From: Ceratobasidium sp. AG-K
Lineage: Eukaryota; Basidiomycota; Agaricomycetes; Cantharellales; Ceratobasidiaceae
Direction: 5' to 3'
Assembly (NCBI GenBank): GCA_037039685.1
Contig: JAWNGF010000002.1
Span: forward strand, 4,154,001-4,218,000
DNA length: 64,000 nucleotides
Below, in pieces: positions 32,024 to 44,244 of this stretch; positions within the stretch are counted from its first letter, which is position 1, and every line of letters begins with the position of its first letter. A program made the position numbers and the translations under genes. Under the pieces are notes generated by a model. The model had not been told where the DNA came from. It did not search any database and worked only from the letters and a program-made list of their open reading frames with translations.

Positions 32024-34854
32024 TCAGTCCTTGGAAACATTGGACTTGGAGTTTGCCCGACGCCGCGCCATGCACCACTTCTTCGACTTGGACGTGACCG
32101 ACTTGAGTTGGGCCGTGAGTTTCTCTTGAGCAGCTGAATTTTCGGTCTCTGTCTTGGTGGGGTTGGACTCGGACGGCGCGGTGCCCATAACAGCCTCAAA
32201 AACAACCTCGGGAGAGCTCTTGCTGCTATCGTCTTTCCTGCTGCACCCCTTGTTCGAGCGGAGACTCTTGCGCTTCTTCTTGCCGCTCGCCCCGCCCCGA
32301 GGAGGATCAATCTTCACCGTTGACTTCTTAACTACTCCGGCATAACTCGTAACCTAAATACCAATGATAGCGGGAATCAGATCGGATAACCCAACTAGGC
32401 TGAAATCAGATCTGGTTCTCACCTTGATCACTGGGGGTTCTGGGGTCACCTGTAGCCCGCCTGATCCGTCAAGACGGTGTGTTGACGAAGCGTTGCCGCC
32501 CGCATGCAGGGTCCTCTCAGAAGGACGAATAGTACTAATGGGAAGCATCACATTCCCGACACGCAGCGACGGTGATAGCCCAAATGGCTGCCCCATGTGA
32601 CTACTATACATTAAGTCAACGAGTCCGCGTACGGTGCTTATACTCACCAAGAGGCAACCTGTGGCATAGATACCGAGTTGGTCAAACCAGGTGGGGTAAG
32701 CGGCACTTGAAGTCGAGCAGAAGAAGTCAGCAACTTTCCAGTTGAGGGTGAAAGCTGCATAGTCGGCGAAATCCTCTGCGCTAAACTATCGTAAGTCTGG
32801 GACGCGAACAGGAGTGCATTTAGCCCAGAACCGATCACCGAGGCAACTGCGGAGCAGAAGCAGACGAAGCAAGAGTAGAGTTGGCTTGTGGAGTCATTTT
32901 CGTTGGTATTCTTGAATGTCGGGCAGCGTGCGATAAGACGGAAGGCCTGGTGCGGCTTTCGAGTCGGACTCGCTTCCGGAAACCTAAGCCACGCACGGTC
33001 AGCACCAGTCGCCCCTCGCACCGATAGACAATACGCACCTCTTCGGCCAGGTGGACCTGCAGCCCGCCAGCCAGGCCGCCAAACTGCATGCCTGTCAGCT
33101 TTTCGATCGATTGAATCGCGGCCAGGCGACTCGAGACCCTGGGATAAACACGACCATTGTCCATCAACTACATATCGCAATTCTATGGCCGTCTTACCTA
33201 ACGGACCCACGAACCGCGCCAGACGTCGCCTTGCGATGCAGGCGGACATCATGGATCGGGTGTGGGGCAAATAAGGTATCTAACAACTGAGGCAAAATGT
33301 AGGCTTGTTCGTACTAAACCATAATAAGATGACTTACCCCAACACCAAAGTCCGTGGGAAGACCGTCAACAATGAGCAGAATGGACGGTTCATTGAGGAC
33401 AGAGTTGAGTCGATCCACCGTCGAGCTTGGAGCAAGATACGACTGAATTGGAGGTGGCATGGGCTTAATGGTCAGAGCATGGGATCGTGCCGCGTTAGTC
33501 TGATTGATGTCTAGCAACGCAGATACCAAAGTCGGCTGGGTCTCGGTCGGCTGGTTGGCCTCGGATGCGAACGTGAAAATCGGCTGCACGGCATTCACCG
33601 TCGAAACTTCAGGTGCATGTGGGGCTTCATATAGTGAGGCTGCATAGAACGACTCGAGAACAGTCGCTTCCGGATAACCGGTCCCCATATTGGGGTTCGT
33701 ATTGTAGCACCCTGGTACGTCAAGGTCTGAATCCGCGCCATGTAGGTCACCATAAGCTATTGCTTCGAGCAGGCCCACAAACGCAGGCTGATGCACCGCA
33801 GGAGCCGCTTGCTGTGGGCATCGAGGCATATCATCAAACCGCACGGCGCACAACAAAAGCTTAAACTTACCCTGGCAAATGATGGGTAAATGTTCTTGTA
33901 ACGGCGACGAAGCGTGTTAACACAGTTCTCAGCAGAATGGACGTTATCAAATAGCACGAAGCCGTAAGTCCTTCAATGTACCAGTCAGTTGTGGATCCAT
34001 CTCCTCCACGACTCTCTTCGACTTACGAATGCTGACCATCAGGTAGTCGACGATTGGGGGGCGCAGCCACGGGGCGACGAAGAACGCGAACGCTAACAAT
34101 ATGACCGAATTCTTCACAAAGCGCAGAGAGCTCCGTATCCCCATAATGTTCTGGTAGGTTCTGAATGTGAATGTTGCAGGAGCGCTGCGGGGGGAATGCT
34201 AAAATAGGGGCTCAATGTTAGCACCAAACCACCGACAGTATTGCTTTCACTTACCTCGAAATTTAGGCTTGACGGGCTCGCTCTGTAGCTCGAGACCTTC
34301 CTTGAACTTATCGGTCTTGAGGGCTGCCTCGGTGGAAACACTAGCAGGCTGTTCTGGCCTTGAAAGTCCACAACGTACGCCTCCGCCGATCCCTCCAGAC
34401 GGGGAAACATCCAAGTCATCCCGATCCAAGCCCGGGGTCGGCAAAATAGGGGGTTTGGGCTCGGTTGCGAAGCTCACATCAGCCGACGATATTTCGCTGT
34501 CATCGTCAGTCATGCTCATCATCGACACATCCGAGCTATGGGGCTCCGACTCGAGCGCAGCACGAGCCAACTTGACCAGTTGAGTGAATGACGAGATCGA
34601 AGTAGGAGTAGGGGTCGACAGCGCATCCTCAAGCGCGCAAGATATGTCAATCCCTTCGGTCGAGGCAGACCGGGAAGACCGGATCCGTTAGGAGCATGGC
34701 ATTCGTCTTCGAGGGTACGAATGAGTTTGGGAGACAAGTCGATGAGACCCTTGGTCTGTTTAGGAATAAACTCGGGAGCGGTAACGTTGAAATCGGCAGT
34801 CTTGATGGCTTGAATTGTCGCTGGCGGGGTCGCAGGTGCTGCAGCGTCGGACAT
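32024..34854 (-). CDS. RRM protein of MSSP/RBMS type, paralog A
   Basis: Many exons starting MSDAAAPATPPATIQA and ending KSNVSKD. Early text is Ser/Thr-rich (SSFTQLVKLARAALES, SMTDDDSEISSADVSF). The first intron, 65 nt with a CTAAC branch site, joins SPKLIR to IDISCALEDAL. An RRM follows: HIQNLPEHYGDTELSALCEE, then FVLFDNVHSAENCVNTLR and YPSFAR. A second, diverged RRM-like unit is seen in SILLIVDGLPTDF, LDTLFAPHPIHDVRLHRKA and AIQSIEKLTGMQFGGLAGG. The C-terminus is Lys/Arg-rich (KKKRKSLRSNKGC, MARRRANSKS), a likely nuclear signal or RNA-binding tail. The same two-domain design occurs at 50331-52180. Human RBMS proteins bind AT-rich nucleic acid; the fungal role is unknown. Confidence 0.75.
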
Positions 34855-37442
34855 GGTTGTAGAATAAAGTGTCGTCGGGTGGTGGTGAGCGCCAAACCAT
34901 GACCGACTCCTATTTACTTTTAAAGCAAGAAAGGGGTAATCCCGAGCCCGTTATTATTTGACTTTTGCCATGGGGGCTGCCCGAGACTTGGACCAGATGG
35001 TCTGTCGAGGCCTCTTACCCACGGTCCGCAAATCCTAGTCAAAGGGTGCATGTTTGTGCCGCTATATCATTTCCATAACGAGTTTTGGTTTATTCGCGCC
35101 GTGGTCGATAAGGTGGTCAACCTCTCAATTATAAGATCTCATCCGTGGCGGTGCTTCTCTTTGACGAGCGCTGAGCGCTTGTTTTCGCCCCGGTTTACAT
35201 TTCGCATTACCAGCAGACATTGTCCCGAGAATATTTCGTGTCGTACATGCATGCCTTCATCAGGGTTTATCCCTTTTAGCCTAGGCTTTCCCCTTGGTAA
35301 ACACACTCTCGTAAACCAAATTTAAATCCCTCAACGACAACCTCACGTCGTGCGCGTTCCCGATTGACGTCACGCGTAATACCATCTAGTCCGCCCCACA
35401 CTTGGAATGAATCTCGGATCCTAGCTCGGGTGACAGACCAAGAAAAGCTGATCAAAATCTGATCAGGCTACGGATGGTGCCTCCCCACGACCACGAGCAT
35501 CAAAATACAATGCGCCAGGTTTTAATAAATTTGATCAAGGCGAAACTGGCCATAAAATGGCAATTCGTTCGAGCCTCTTCGTCGAAAAGTATAAGGCCAG
35601 TGGCGTCTTGAGTGGGTTTGTTTCAGAGGTGGATGAGATGAGCAGCTTGCCACTGGGAGCGGGCTGGGCCTGAAGTCGCGTGTCGGGACCCTAGCTGCGC
35701 ACGTGTTTTGAAGAATACCAATTTACCGTTAGCTGGGCTTCTTACATCCAGGGACGGAATATAAGTGGTCTAAGTTGGTTGGTCGCTCACGATGATGCGG
35801 GACGCCACAAAACGTGCAATGAGACAAAATGCGTGTGTATGCGGTGATGTGGGACCAATAAGGTCTAATTAGCCTCTGGCCCAGCCGTAATAACGCCATG
35901 GGAGTCGTGCTTGGTATGAAAAAAGTGAAAAAACCTCACGGCATGGGCATGAAATCCGGCAACATGGTTGCCGCTCCTAGTATTTGCGCTGTCCATGAGG
36001 TCGTACGAGTTGGGTCATCCGCGGTAGTGCAAGCTGGAAGAAAATGAGGACCTAATTGTCATAAGATGTAAACTCGGAGGTAGTTTGACGATAGTTGAGT
36101 ATCCAGTGATCTATAGCTAGAATGCAGTCGGAGCCGGTAATCAGGAGTCAAGGAGAGACGCTGCGGAATCATCTATTTTAGGTACATATAGGATACATGC
36201 AGATCCTCAAAACCGAGGGCCAATTGGACGATAACGCCATTGCTGAGTAAGTTTGCCCACGTACCCGAATACTTGTAGCTAAACGCCAATGGGCTCGCGA
36301 CTGTGGCGCCTCTATGTCCTCGACTGAGGGGTAAAGAACTTCTGCTAATTCATACTGCTGCCGGCGGACCCATCGCGGACGCTCACTTTCCCTAAGAAGC
36401 GTGATTTCTCATGTAGTATAGTTGCGTGATCCCCTATCTCACGGTCCGCGCATTACACCATGCATGCGGTATACATATAGAATTCCATCTGTGCATTGCG
36501 TTACGAGCACTGAACCGCACGGATCCGACTCTGACAATGCCGGGCAAAATGTATTTCACTTGATATGGCAGATTATAATGAAATTACTTTCGGACGCTGC
36601 CCAAACCATTCGCTTGCATTGCGAAGCTAGTCCCGAATCACACGTGTAATGTCAATATGACAAGGATAGGTTGAAACATAAATCATCGTGCAAACCCGGT
36701 CACCTCGAGCTGTATAGGTCCCGAGAGGGTCGGTCCCGTTGTCCATATCCCCGTGCTTCACTGCAATCGCTAAAGCCGAATAAAATCCGGTCCGAGGCTA
36801 GGGACAACTATCACCCGACAGGTGTGACATGACGGATAGACCCAAATGAGACGAGTTTCCGAGGACAAAGTGACGCCACAGATGGAATCGCCTAGATATG
36901 TCTATGCAACCTCGAAAAGGCGCTGGTGGCTATGGGAATGTGGAAACGGTGGCTCAGTGCCTGGGATACGATGGGAATCTGTGGCTGACCGGGTCCACCT
37001 GTGAGAAAGTTCAACCTTGCGAGTCATAACCCAGTTATCCCACTATCGTTTTCAGTCCTCTTGCGTACTTGCGTGAGAGAAAGTTGAACATTTCATTTGA
37101 TAAATATTGCCAATCTGCATCGGGTGATCGCCGATCTTTGTCAAGGGCCAGGTCTAGACGGGCAATTTCGTAAGATGAAAGCTGTGGCGCGTCAAGGGCA
37201 ACGACCACAACGTCGATCCGCCTACAAGAAACGCCGAAAAGTCTCCAGCAAACTCTGTCGCTTATGGTTCAGCAGATATCAAGCCACCCCCTAACAGGCG
37301 GAGGGTTCCTCTCTGGAAACTACCCAGCACGTGCAGCGGAGTCGGGATAAAACTACGCCACGCAACGACGTGGCAGAGTCCTGGTGGCGCTGTAACAGGG
37401 GCGGCAGTTTGGCATGCGGCATGGATGAGGTCCGCCGCCCGC
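34855..37442. other. Divergent 2.6-kb intergenic stretch
   Basis: Lies between an outward minus-strand gene and an outward plus-strand gene. No coding frame with motifs, no tRNA and no repeat found. It is long for this gene-dense part. Confidence 0.5.
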
Positions 37443-37448
37443 TATATT
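37443..37448 (+). promoter_or_regulatory. TATA-like box of the F-box/LRR gene
   Basis: TATATT 43 bp upstream of the ATG at 37486. Confidence 0.45.
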
Positions 37449-37485
37449 ACACTCACTCACGCTCCGAATTCTTTACTACACTACC

Positions 37486-39192
37486 ATGTCGATGTTATTC
37501 CCCCTCGACTTCAACACTCTACCCGACGCTGCGACTCGAGTCGCTATGGGCACCAAGATCAAGCACACTGAAGGCACCATCGACGCTGTCGACGCCAAGA
37601 TCGACGCACTCGAAGTTATCCTTGCAAAACTTATTGCCGAAACCAAGTCCCAGGTCAACGCTCTTGTTGAGCAAAAGCGCGTCCTTGAGGCGGATGTCAA
37701 ATCGGCCAAGGGCTACCTTGCACCGTAAGTCACTTTTAATTCGCCTTCGACTTGTTCTGACCCGCGTAGAGTACGAAAACTGCCGGCAGATATTCTCTCG
37801 GATATTTTCTTAATGCTCCTTGAAGCCGACCCACTCGCGCCGTGGACGTGAGTACAACGCTTTTCATTTGAACTCTACTGATTATGTTGCAGTCTCTCAG
37901 CCGTCAATAGGCAATGGCGCACTACTGCGTTGACCACTCCCCGCCTGTGGTCTTGCATCCGCATCCAACCTCCTGCCATGCCCTCGGGAAACGCCCTCCG
38001 TCTCTGGGTTGAGCGATCGGGCGAATCGTGCCCCCTCGACATCGAAATCACACTCGCGCCTCCAGCCAACTGGACGCCCTCGACCACAATATCTCGGGCC
38101 GACCGCGAAGCCCAGCGGGACGAAGTTCAATGGGGACACGTTGTTATGTTCCATCTCGGATCACAAGTTCACCGTTGGAAGCGCTTCGTCTACCGGGCCG
38201 AACGCCTCTTCATGTTCCTCGGTGCTCTCAATGTCGCGTTCGGCAACGGTGCCGCGCCAATGCTCGAAGAGTTTGTCGTCGACTGTGGAGACGTCGGCCA
38301 TCACCACGTTTCAAACGACCCATGGTGCTATTTCCCCACTTCGACAACATGCAAAGTTCCAAACATGCGCTCGCTTGATTTGCGTAATGTACCGTTCACC
38401 TGGAACTCGCCTATGCTTCGCGGGCTGCGCCACCTTGCCCTTGCCGACCACTCGCACCCGGTCGCGTCATCGACTCGTCTCTCTGTCGACCGGTTGCTCA
38501 CGGTACTTGCTGGGAATCCAGACCTTGAATCCCTCAACCTCGAGCTCAGATGCAGTTCATCCGTTCTTCCCCCGCGCAACCTAACCCTCCCAGGGCTCAA
38601 ATCGTTGACCATTGCCGGAGGCGACGCACACACCCTTGAACTCCTGGATCACTTAACCCTTCCTGCCCTTACAACCCTCTCGGTCCGACTATCGGTCCCA
38701 GAACCCGTCGATGATGCACTCCAAGCCCTGCTCGTCAGGTCGGGTCATCCTCCGATCAAGTCGTTTGCATGCCATCCAGCCTATGCCGATGAATTCCCAA
38801 GCCGGACCGTAGCGGCCCTCCCAACGATTACCCACCTCGAGATGCTCGAAATGATGCCCCGCGATGTCCTCGTCCAACTCACCCCTCACCCACAAACCGA
38901 CTCGCCCAGCACGATCGCAGGCGTCCCAACTCCCTCGGGCGTGCTTTGCCCCACACTCGAGAACGTGGTTATCCGAGGGTGCCCCAGTCTTGCCCAAGCG
39001 CTCCCCGAACTCGTGCAGTTCATCTTGCATCGAAATCCTCACGAGCTCGGTACGTCCGGCAAGTCGAGTTCGGGTCTGCCCGCGCTCAAGAGCGTGGTGA
39101 TTACCGACTGTGGGCTGCCGCTCGAAGAGGATATCAGGGGATGGATAACCGCGAGGGTGCCGCATGTGGTCCTTGATGCTCCTCTGCCATGA
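37486..39192 (+). CDS. F-box/leucine-rich-repeat-like protein
   Basis: Three exons starting MSMLFPLDFNTLPDAA and ending VVLDAPLP, about 520 residues. An N-terminal coiled coil (IDALEVILAKLIAETKSQ, VEQKRVLEADVKSAK) precedes an F-box, VRKLPADILSDIFLMLLEAD, continued as LSAVNRQWRTTALTTPRLW. The rest has irregular leucine-rich segments (LRSL/LRHLALADHS, LESLNLELR, LPGLKSLTIAGG, LTTLSVRLS, ITHLEMLEM, LKSVVITDCG). This is a large family in agaricomycetes, presumed SCF adaptors with LRR substrate binding. Introns are short (37727-37770, 37850-37892). No defect seen; substrate unknown. Confidence 0.88.
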
Positions 39193-39637
39193 GGTCCAGG
39201 CTCCGACCGAGGAATGCAGGTGCAGGCGCAGGGGAGGCTGGGAATATTTGGACGCTGGTGCGGGTGCCAAGATACCGTTTCGAGAGATCTAGAATCATTT
39301 ATGGATGTGGTACCGGAAAACCCGGCATGGAGGATGCTCGCGAGCGGGCATGCTCGCTTGTCGTGTTTTACGCGAGGGTTTGACTATCTTATTTGTATGA
39401 TTCCTTTCTATGTTGTAAATTATACCTCATCATCTATATGTATACTTAGTTTCTTTCGCTCAATGCATTTCAAGTATTCTTCTCATCTCGATTTTCGTGA
39501 GGGACCAGTACACGCATCTGTAGCGTGTACTACTTTTTCCCGGATTGTGCACCGTTGCAACTTTCACAGGCGGTACGCATGATTCAAACTCGCACGGGGA
39601 TTCACAATTAGGTACAAAATAGATATAATCAGCTAAG
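39193..39637. other. Convergent spacer
   Basis: 3' ends of two converging genes; nothing else recognised. Confidence 0.5.
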
Positions 39638-42403
39638 TTACAACCCTCCGATCCGACTTGTCCGCGCACGTTTACTCCGTCGACGCTCCCCATCATCGTC
39701 CGACGAATCCCCATAGTCTACCCCACACCCCGCACGTCAGCCTCGACCCTCGGAATTAAACCAGAGCGACATACCAACCGCTTTTCGGTTCCTTGGCCGT
39801 ATCCTGCTCAGGATCTCCATCGTCTCTCGGTCACCTGCCTTGGATTTACCACCGCCCGATGTTCGCTTCGTAAGACGATCGAATAGGACTGGGACTTGCT
39901 GCATGTATATCGAATCCTCCTTTGCGGTAAACCTATTCTGCCAGTGTTTCACACTTCGATACGGGCACTGCCCCCAGAACCAGTACCATCGACACCAGGA
40001 TATATCGAGAATCCGACGGAGAACGGACAATGAAAGAACCTGTCAGTATCTATAGCTTAGCCCAACTTGGTAAAACTTACGTTGACGGCAATCTCCTTCA
40101 TAATCTCCATCGACGAGGCATTCCGATCCTGTGCAAAAGCCCAATTCATATAATCAATAATGTATTGATCTTCCTCCTGTGTCCACTGCGGTCGTTTCGA
40201 GTTTAGTTGCTCGGGGGTTGGCGTCGGTGGGGCGGGGGGCGGGCGGTAAATCGGAAGCTTGCTAGTAGACGAGGATGGGTGGTCTATGGATTGAGATAGC
40301 GACGGCGGTACTGTCGACAACGTTGGACTTCGGATGATAAGTTTCTTTGGCAGTTTGACAGTCGAGCCTGGAGTAGGAGCGGATTCTGACGAGGGGCACT
40401 CTTGGCTCGAAGCAAGAGTTGATATGGAGAGTGTCCTGGTAGCGGGGGTAGTTTCCGGGGCTGCCTTGGGAGTTGCCTTGGGAGTTGCCGTGATGGTTGT
40501 GGGAGCTGCTGGGGTCACCGGAGCCTTCGGGGCAGCCAACTTAGCCACGGGAGTCGCCGAAACCGCCGCGGAACTTTGGGTTGGCTTTGGAGCCGGAAGG
40601 GGTGGGCTTGCAGCAGCAGGAGCAGCAGTCGACTTGTTAACACTGGCCGGATCCAACCGGATAAGGAGTTTGGTTGGGCTCGTCGGACGTGAGACAGACA
40701 GCGCTGGCCGTTTGGGGTCTTGACCTTCTGGCGCGGGAGCCGGTCGCATCTTGGGTCGTGGTTTCGGTTTGCTGGCGCTTGTTGGTGCAGCAAGCGTCTC
40801 GGGCGTTCCAGGACCCGAAGTTATAGATGCACCTAGGGCGAGTTGGCTCGCAGCAGTGATTGGCTCACGACGGTACTTGAGCCCTGTCGAAGAAGTAACT
40901 AGCGGAGCAGGAGTTTTCGGGAGAGTTGGTTTGGGAGTTGGTGATGCCACGGCCGGTTTCGGTGAAGCAGGCTTTTTGGGCTTGGTGGAAGCCGGAGCAT
41001 CGTGGGGAGGAGCAGAGCGCTGGGCGGATGTGATAGATACATTGGGAGGGCTTGATGGACGTAACGCAGTAGAAGACGTATTTAATGCACTAGACGACGG
41101 TTTTGAGACGGCAGGCGACTCTTTGGGGTTGGTAGGCAGCTCTTCGGGAGCATCCAAAGGCGAGACGCGCGACGCTGGAGGGGGTATATTAGATATCTTA
41201 GCCGACGTCGGTGATCCGCTCGGTTGTGGAGCAGGATTACCAGATGCGGAGACCGCTTGTTCGCTAGCAATAGACTCTGGTTTTCCTGGTGCTGTGGCGC
41301 TCGGTTGTGTAGACTTTTCTATAAGAATTACCGGGTCGGGTGTCTCAGGTGCTGGTGGCGCTACAACGAGGTACTGTGGACCCGGAACAACAGGCTGAGG
41401 GACGGGTGTGACTATGGGTGCACTAGTAGCCGTCGGCACAGGCGCAGGTACTGGGGTTGGATCGGATGCCCGAGCAGAAGTGGTGGCTAGGGAAGTTTTG
41501 GCCACGCTAGAGTCGGTGCCCGCCGATTGTGGCGTGGATTTTTCCTTCGGAGCGACGTCCATTGGTGAGTGGCGCCGACTCGGTGGCGCCTCTTTTAAGA
41601 GGGTGGGAGGGAGGGAATCCGGTGAAGGTGGGATGGGGGCCATAGATCCATTGCTTGTGGGAATTTTGGGATCAACTGCGGACAGCACCGCCGAAACCTC
41701 CGCCTCCTCTGCATCAGGCATACCGACATTAGGCACATTCACCGCTGGGGATGCACGACTCGACAGATCGGATTGACTTTGCAAACGGAATGGGAGACGC
41801 GAACGGCGGCGTAGAAGAGTAACATCTTCGTCCGAGTCTGTGCCGGCCTGGAGCTCCTGGGAAGCCTCCATGACGGAGTTCATGTCAGATATGGGCGTGT
41901 CCTGGTCGCGTTGACGCGATGAATTGTTCGAATTTGTTGAATCAGTACGCGAGATAAGTTTTGAGAACGTTATCCCAGCTAGGAATGAACTCCAAGCAAA
42001 GACACCCGGGGGCATATCTGGATAGGCTGGTCGCTCCAGGGGCACATGAACATACGGCCAATAAGCACTGTTGACCCAAACGAGGCTTTGAGTAGTGAGA
42101 CAGAGTGATATCCAGAACGCTAAAACCGTGGAAGGCCGTAGTTCTGGTCGCCTAGCTTTGAGGAAATCGCAAAAGACCCAGGGATGCGAGGGATGCACAA
42201 CTAGGACGTCAGAACTCTCAGGTTTATGGACCACGACACCTCCCCATTGCTATTGCCGGGTTTTGGTAAATCGGTTTGATATGTAATACATTTGGACTCA
42301 CCTCAACCTTGTGGCTCAATTGCCGAATAGTCACGTCGAGTAGGTGAGTGGTATCAAAGTGAATTCGCAACGGGCGACCAGCACGAACGAGGATATTATC
42401 CAT
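39638..42403 (-). CDS. Rap1-like protein: BRCT-like N-terminus, Pro/Ala-rich linker, Myb domain
   Basis: Four exons starting MDNILVRAGRPLRIHF and ending TSRIGGL. The N-terminal 110 residues resemble a BRCT domain (HKVE, then GVVVHKPESSDVLVVHPSHP and WVFCDFLKARRPEL). A long Pro/Ala/Ser/Thr-rich linker follows. Next is a Myb-type helix set, RPQWTQEEDQYIIDYMNWAF, MEIMKEIAVN and PYRSVKHWQNRF. The tail ends in a nuclear signal (ERRRSKRARTS). This BRCT-linker-Myb order is that of Rap1, a shelterin-type telomere protein. Two acceptors are possible for the intron after EIAVN (near 40039 or near 39976). The downstream one gives a tighter Myb fold (AVN joined to CPYRSVKHW). No RCT domain was recognised. 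Confidence 0.55.
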
Positions 42404-42894
42404 ATTAGAGCTCAGATGAGAGACATTAACTATATGAGTAGGATGGTAAATAATCAGAGCGAAACCCAAGAGAAATTGACACGAGTGGGCGTGGGTGTAG
42501 TCGTTGGCACGCTGGAGTTGCTGGGGCGTCAACAGGTGTAAATTCTATACCACTTCTAGCACGTGATTGGCGAGACCACAACAACCATCAAACGCTATAC
42601 TGCATATATATGCGCACTGTGGTCAAAGCGCTTGCCTAACGCCACAATGGTGGCCGATTTTCGTTTCATGCGCGATCATTCATAGTCGAAACCCCCATCC
42701 CACACGACCGAACAAGGTCGTGTTGCTCAACCATTAGCCCCTACGGCTCTATCTTCACTCACTCAGCCCGTTCGTTCGCATGTTGGGTTCACCCAGACGT
42801 TATTCCTCCCGCCTCAAATCCTTTGTGCAACTCTACAGTCCAAGTATGTACACTCCCAGCACTACCCGACATCTACTACGATGGGGGGCTTCGC
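42404..42894. other. Spacer with presumed promoter of the Rap1-like gene
   Basis: Between two same-strand genes. An AT-rich element GCATATATATGC lies near 42602-42613, 200 bp upstream of the Rap1-like ATG. No gene seen. Confidence 0.45.
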
Positions 42895-44244
42895 CTAGAA
42901 CTGACTCAACCCTTCATCTGACATGTACTCCCCCAAACGTTCAATCCGGTAAATCCTCATGTCTCCCGCACCGTCCCAGACAAATGCCAAGGGAGAGCCT
43001 CTGCCAAAATCCTGCATAATACTACGCATCTGCCCGAGTACGGCAACAAGCTGAGCAATCCGACTGGACTGTTGGTCGTGCTGAGTTCGGAGCGTTTCTC
43101 GCGTGTGGGTTCGGACTTGGGTAATGGTCGTCTCGTTCTGAGGCAAGCGGCGCCGAGTGGCAATCAAGAGATTGGGTGTCTGCGAAAGAAAGAATTGGGG
43201 ATAGGTATCATCCCTATACATAGTTAGAAACGACCAAAAGGCCTCTGCCGTAGGAGAGAGATCGGCATACCATTTGACCCTTCCATCAACTGCTGTCTTT
43301 ATGTCCATAAGCTGCTCTTGTGGTACGCAATCTCCGAATCGAACATGTTGAAGGTTCGACCCATCCACTTGGACAATAGAAGGTGGGGGTGAGAGAGTTT
43401 CAGACGAAGAGCGATTATCAAGAGAAGTGTCTCGAAGTGCATTTGTCAGACTCTCGACATCTGGGTCCTCCGCCTTAACCATCGAGTCGACCCTGGCATG
43501 AACTAGAAACCTCATCCCGAGCAAGTCATAGCGAACGATTCGGTGGTACCCAACTCGTTGAAGTGTTTCCTGGTTTCCTGCCGTATCCACAGCACCAAAT
43601 GAAGGATGCTGTTCCGTTGTGGCTCGTTCGAAAAGTTCGTCGAAGCTTAGAGGTTGCAATTCCGTGCGAGTGTTACGAACAGGCGGTTCAAATCTAGTCA
43701 GTATCATGGTACGGCCATTAGGTGCCAGTTGAACGTCGATACGGAATTTGTTAAAATGAGAGAAAGACGAAGATCTCCGAGTTGCATTTGCTGAAGTGGC
43801 AAAGTGAAGGAGCTTTCGGAGGTTGTTCCGGTTAGTGACAACGTCAACACGTTCCTCCGATAAGTCAAAGTTGTTCACTCCTAGGCTTTCTTGTGTGACT
43901 TGGATCGCGCGAATGTCAGGTTCGAGTGGATAACCGCACTTTCGTGCATGATCTTCGTTAAAAGACGACTGGATTGGATCCCGGCTCATATGGATGGGAA
44001 GCCTCGCGCCTTTCCACCTGGTAGGATACCCTTTAGAACCTCGATTAGCCACTGGAATATTGAGGTAATCGCTTATACTCTTACCTGGGATGGCGATGGT
44101 GGGAGTTTCGTTGTCTATCCAGTTGTAAGACCCCACGGTTTTGAGATTAGTTGCCTCGACAGGTTCATCACTCCTGGATTGCGATGGAGGTGAAATCGCG
44201 GCGATAATCTCGTCCACAAGTCCCTCAAGTAAGCTGGAGGCCAT
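42895..44244 (-). CDS. Conserved fungal protein, intronless, function unknown
   Basis: A 449-residue uninterrupted frame starting MASSLLEGLVDEIIAA, the only intronless long gene here. It contains VGSYNWIDNETPTIAIPGK, RKLLHFATSANATRRS, KFRIDVQLAPNGRTMILTRF and GYHRIVRYDLLGMRFLVHAR. The SYNW...PTI.IPG block and the H.IVRYD.LG...LVR-like block recur in fungal proteins that databases often label only by loose similarity. I cannot name an enzyme activity. There is no signal peptide or TM segment. A charged, Gln-rich helix (THTRETLRTQHDQQSSRI) lies near the C-terminus. Lack of introns in an intron-rich genome could suggest a retrocopy or selection for short genes. Confidence 0.8.
   Translation of the reverse strand: MASSLLEGLVDEIIAAISPPSQSRSDEPVEATNLKTVGSYNWIDNETPTIAIPGKSISDYLNIPVANRGSKGYPTRWKGARLPIHMSRDPIQSSFNEDHARKCGYPLEPDIRAIQVTQESLGVNNFDLSEERVDVVTNRNNLRKLLHFATSANATRRSSSFSHFNKFRIDVQLAPNGRTMILTRFEPPVRNTRTELQPLSFDELFERATTEQHPSFGAVDTAGNQETLQRVGYHRIVRYDLLGMRFLVHARVDSMVKAEDPDVESLTNALRDTSLDNRSSSETLSPPPSIVQVDGSNLQHVRFGDCVPQEQLMDIKTAVDGRVKWYADLSPTAEAFWSFLTMYRDDTYPQFFLSQTPNLLIATRRRLPQNETTITQVRTHTRETLRTQHDQQSSRIAQLVAVLGQMRSIMQDFGRGSPLAFVWDGAGDMRIYRIERLGEYMSDEGLSQF

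Noticed and set aside
38689..39270. Minus-strand frame of 193 codons
   Set aside because: Antisense shadow of the F-box/LRR gene; no motifs.
40334..41776. Long plus-strand open frames (129, 215 and 122 codons)
   Set aside because: They run antisense to the low-complexity Pro/Ala/Ser linker of the Rap1-like gene. Their Gly/Val/Ala-rich composition is a by-product of that bias.
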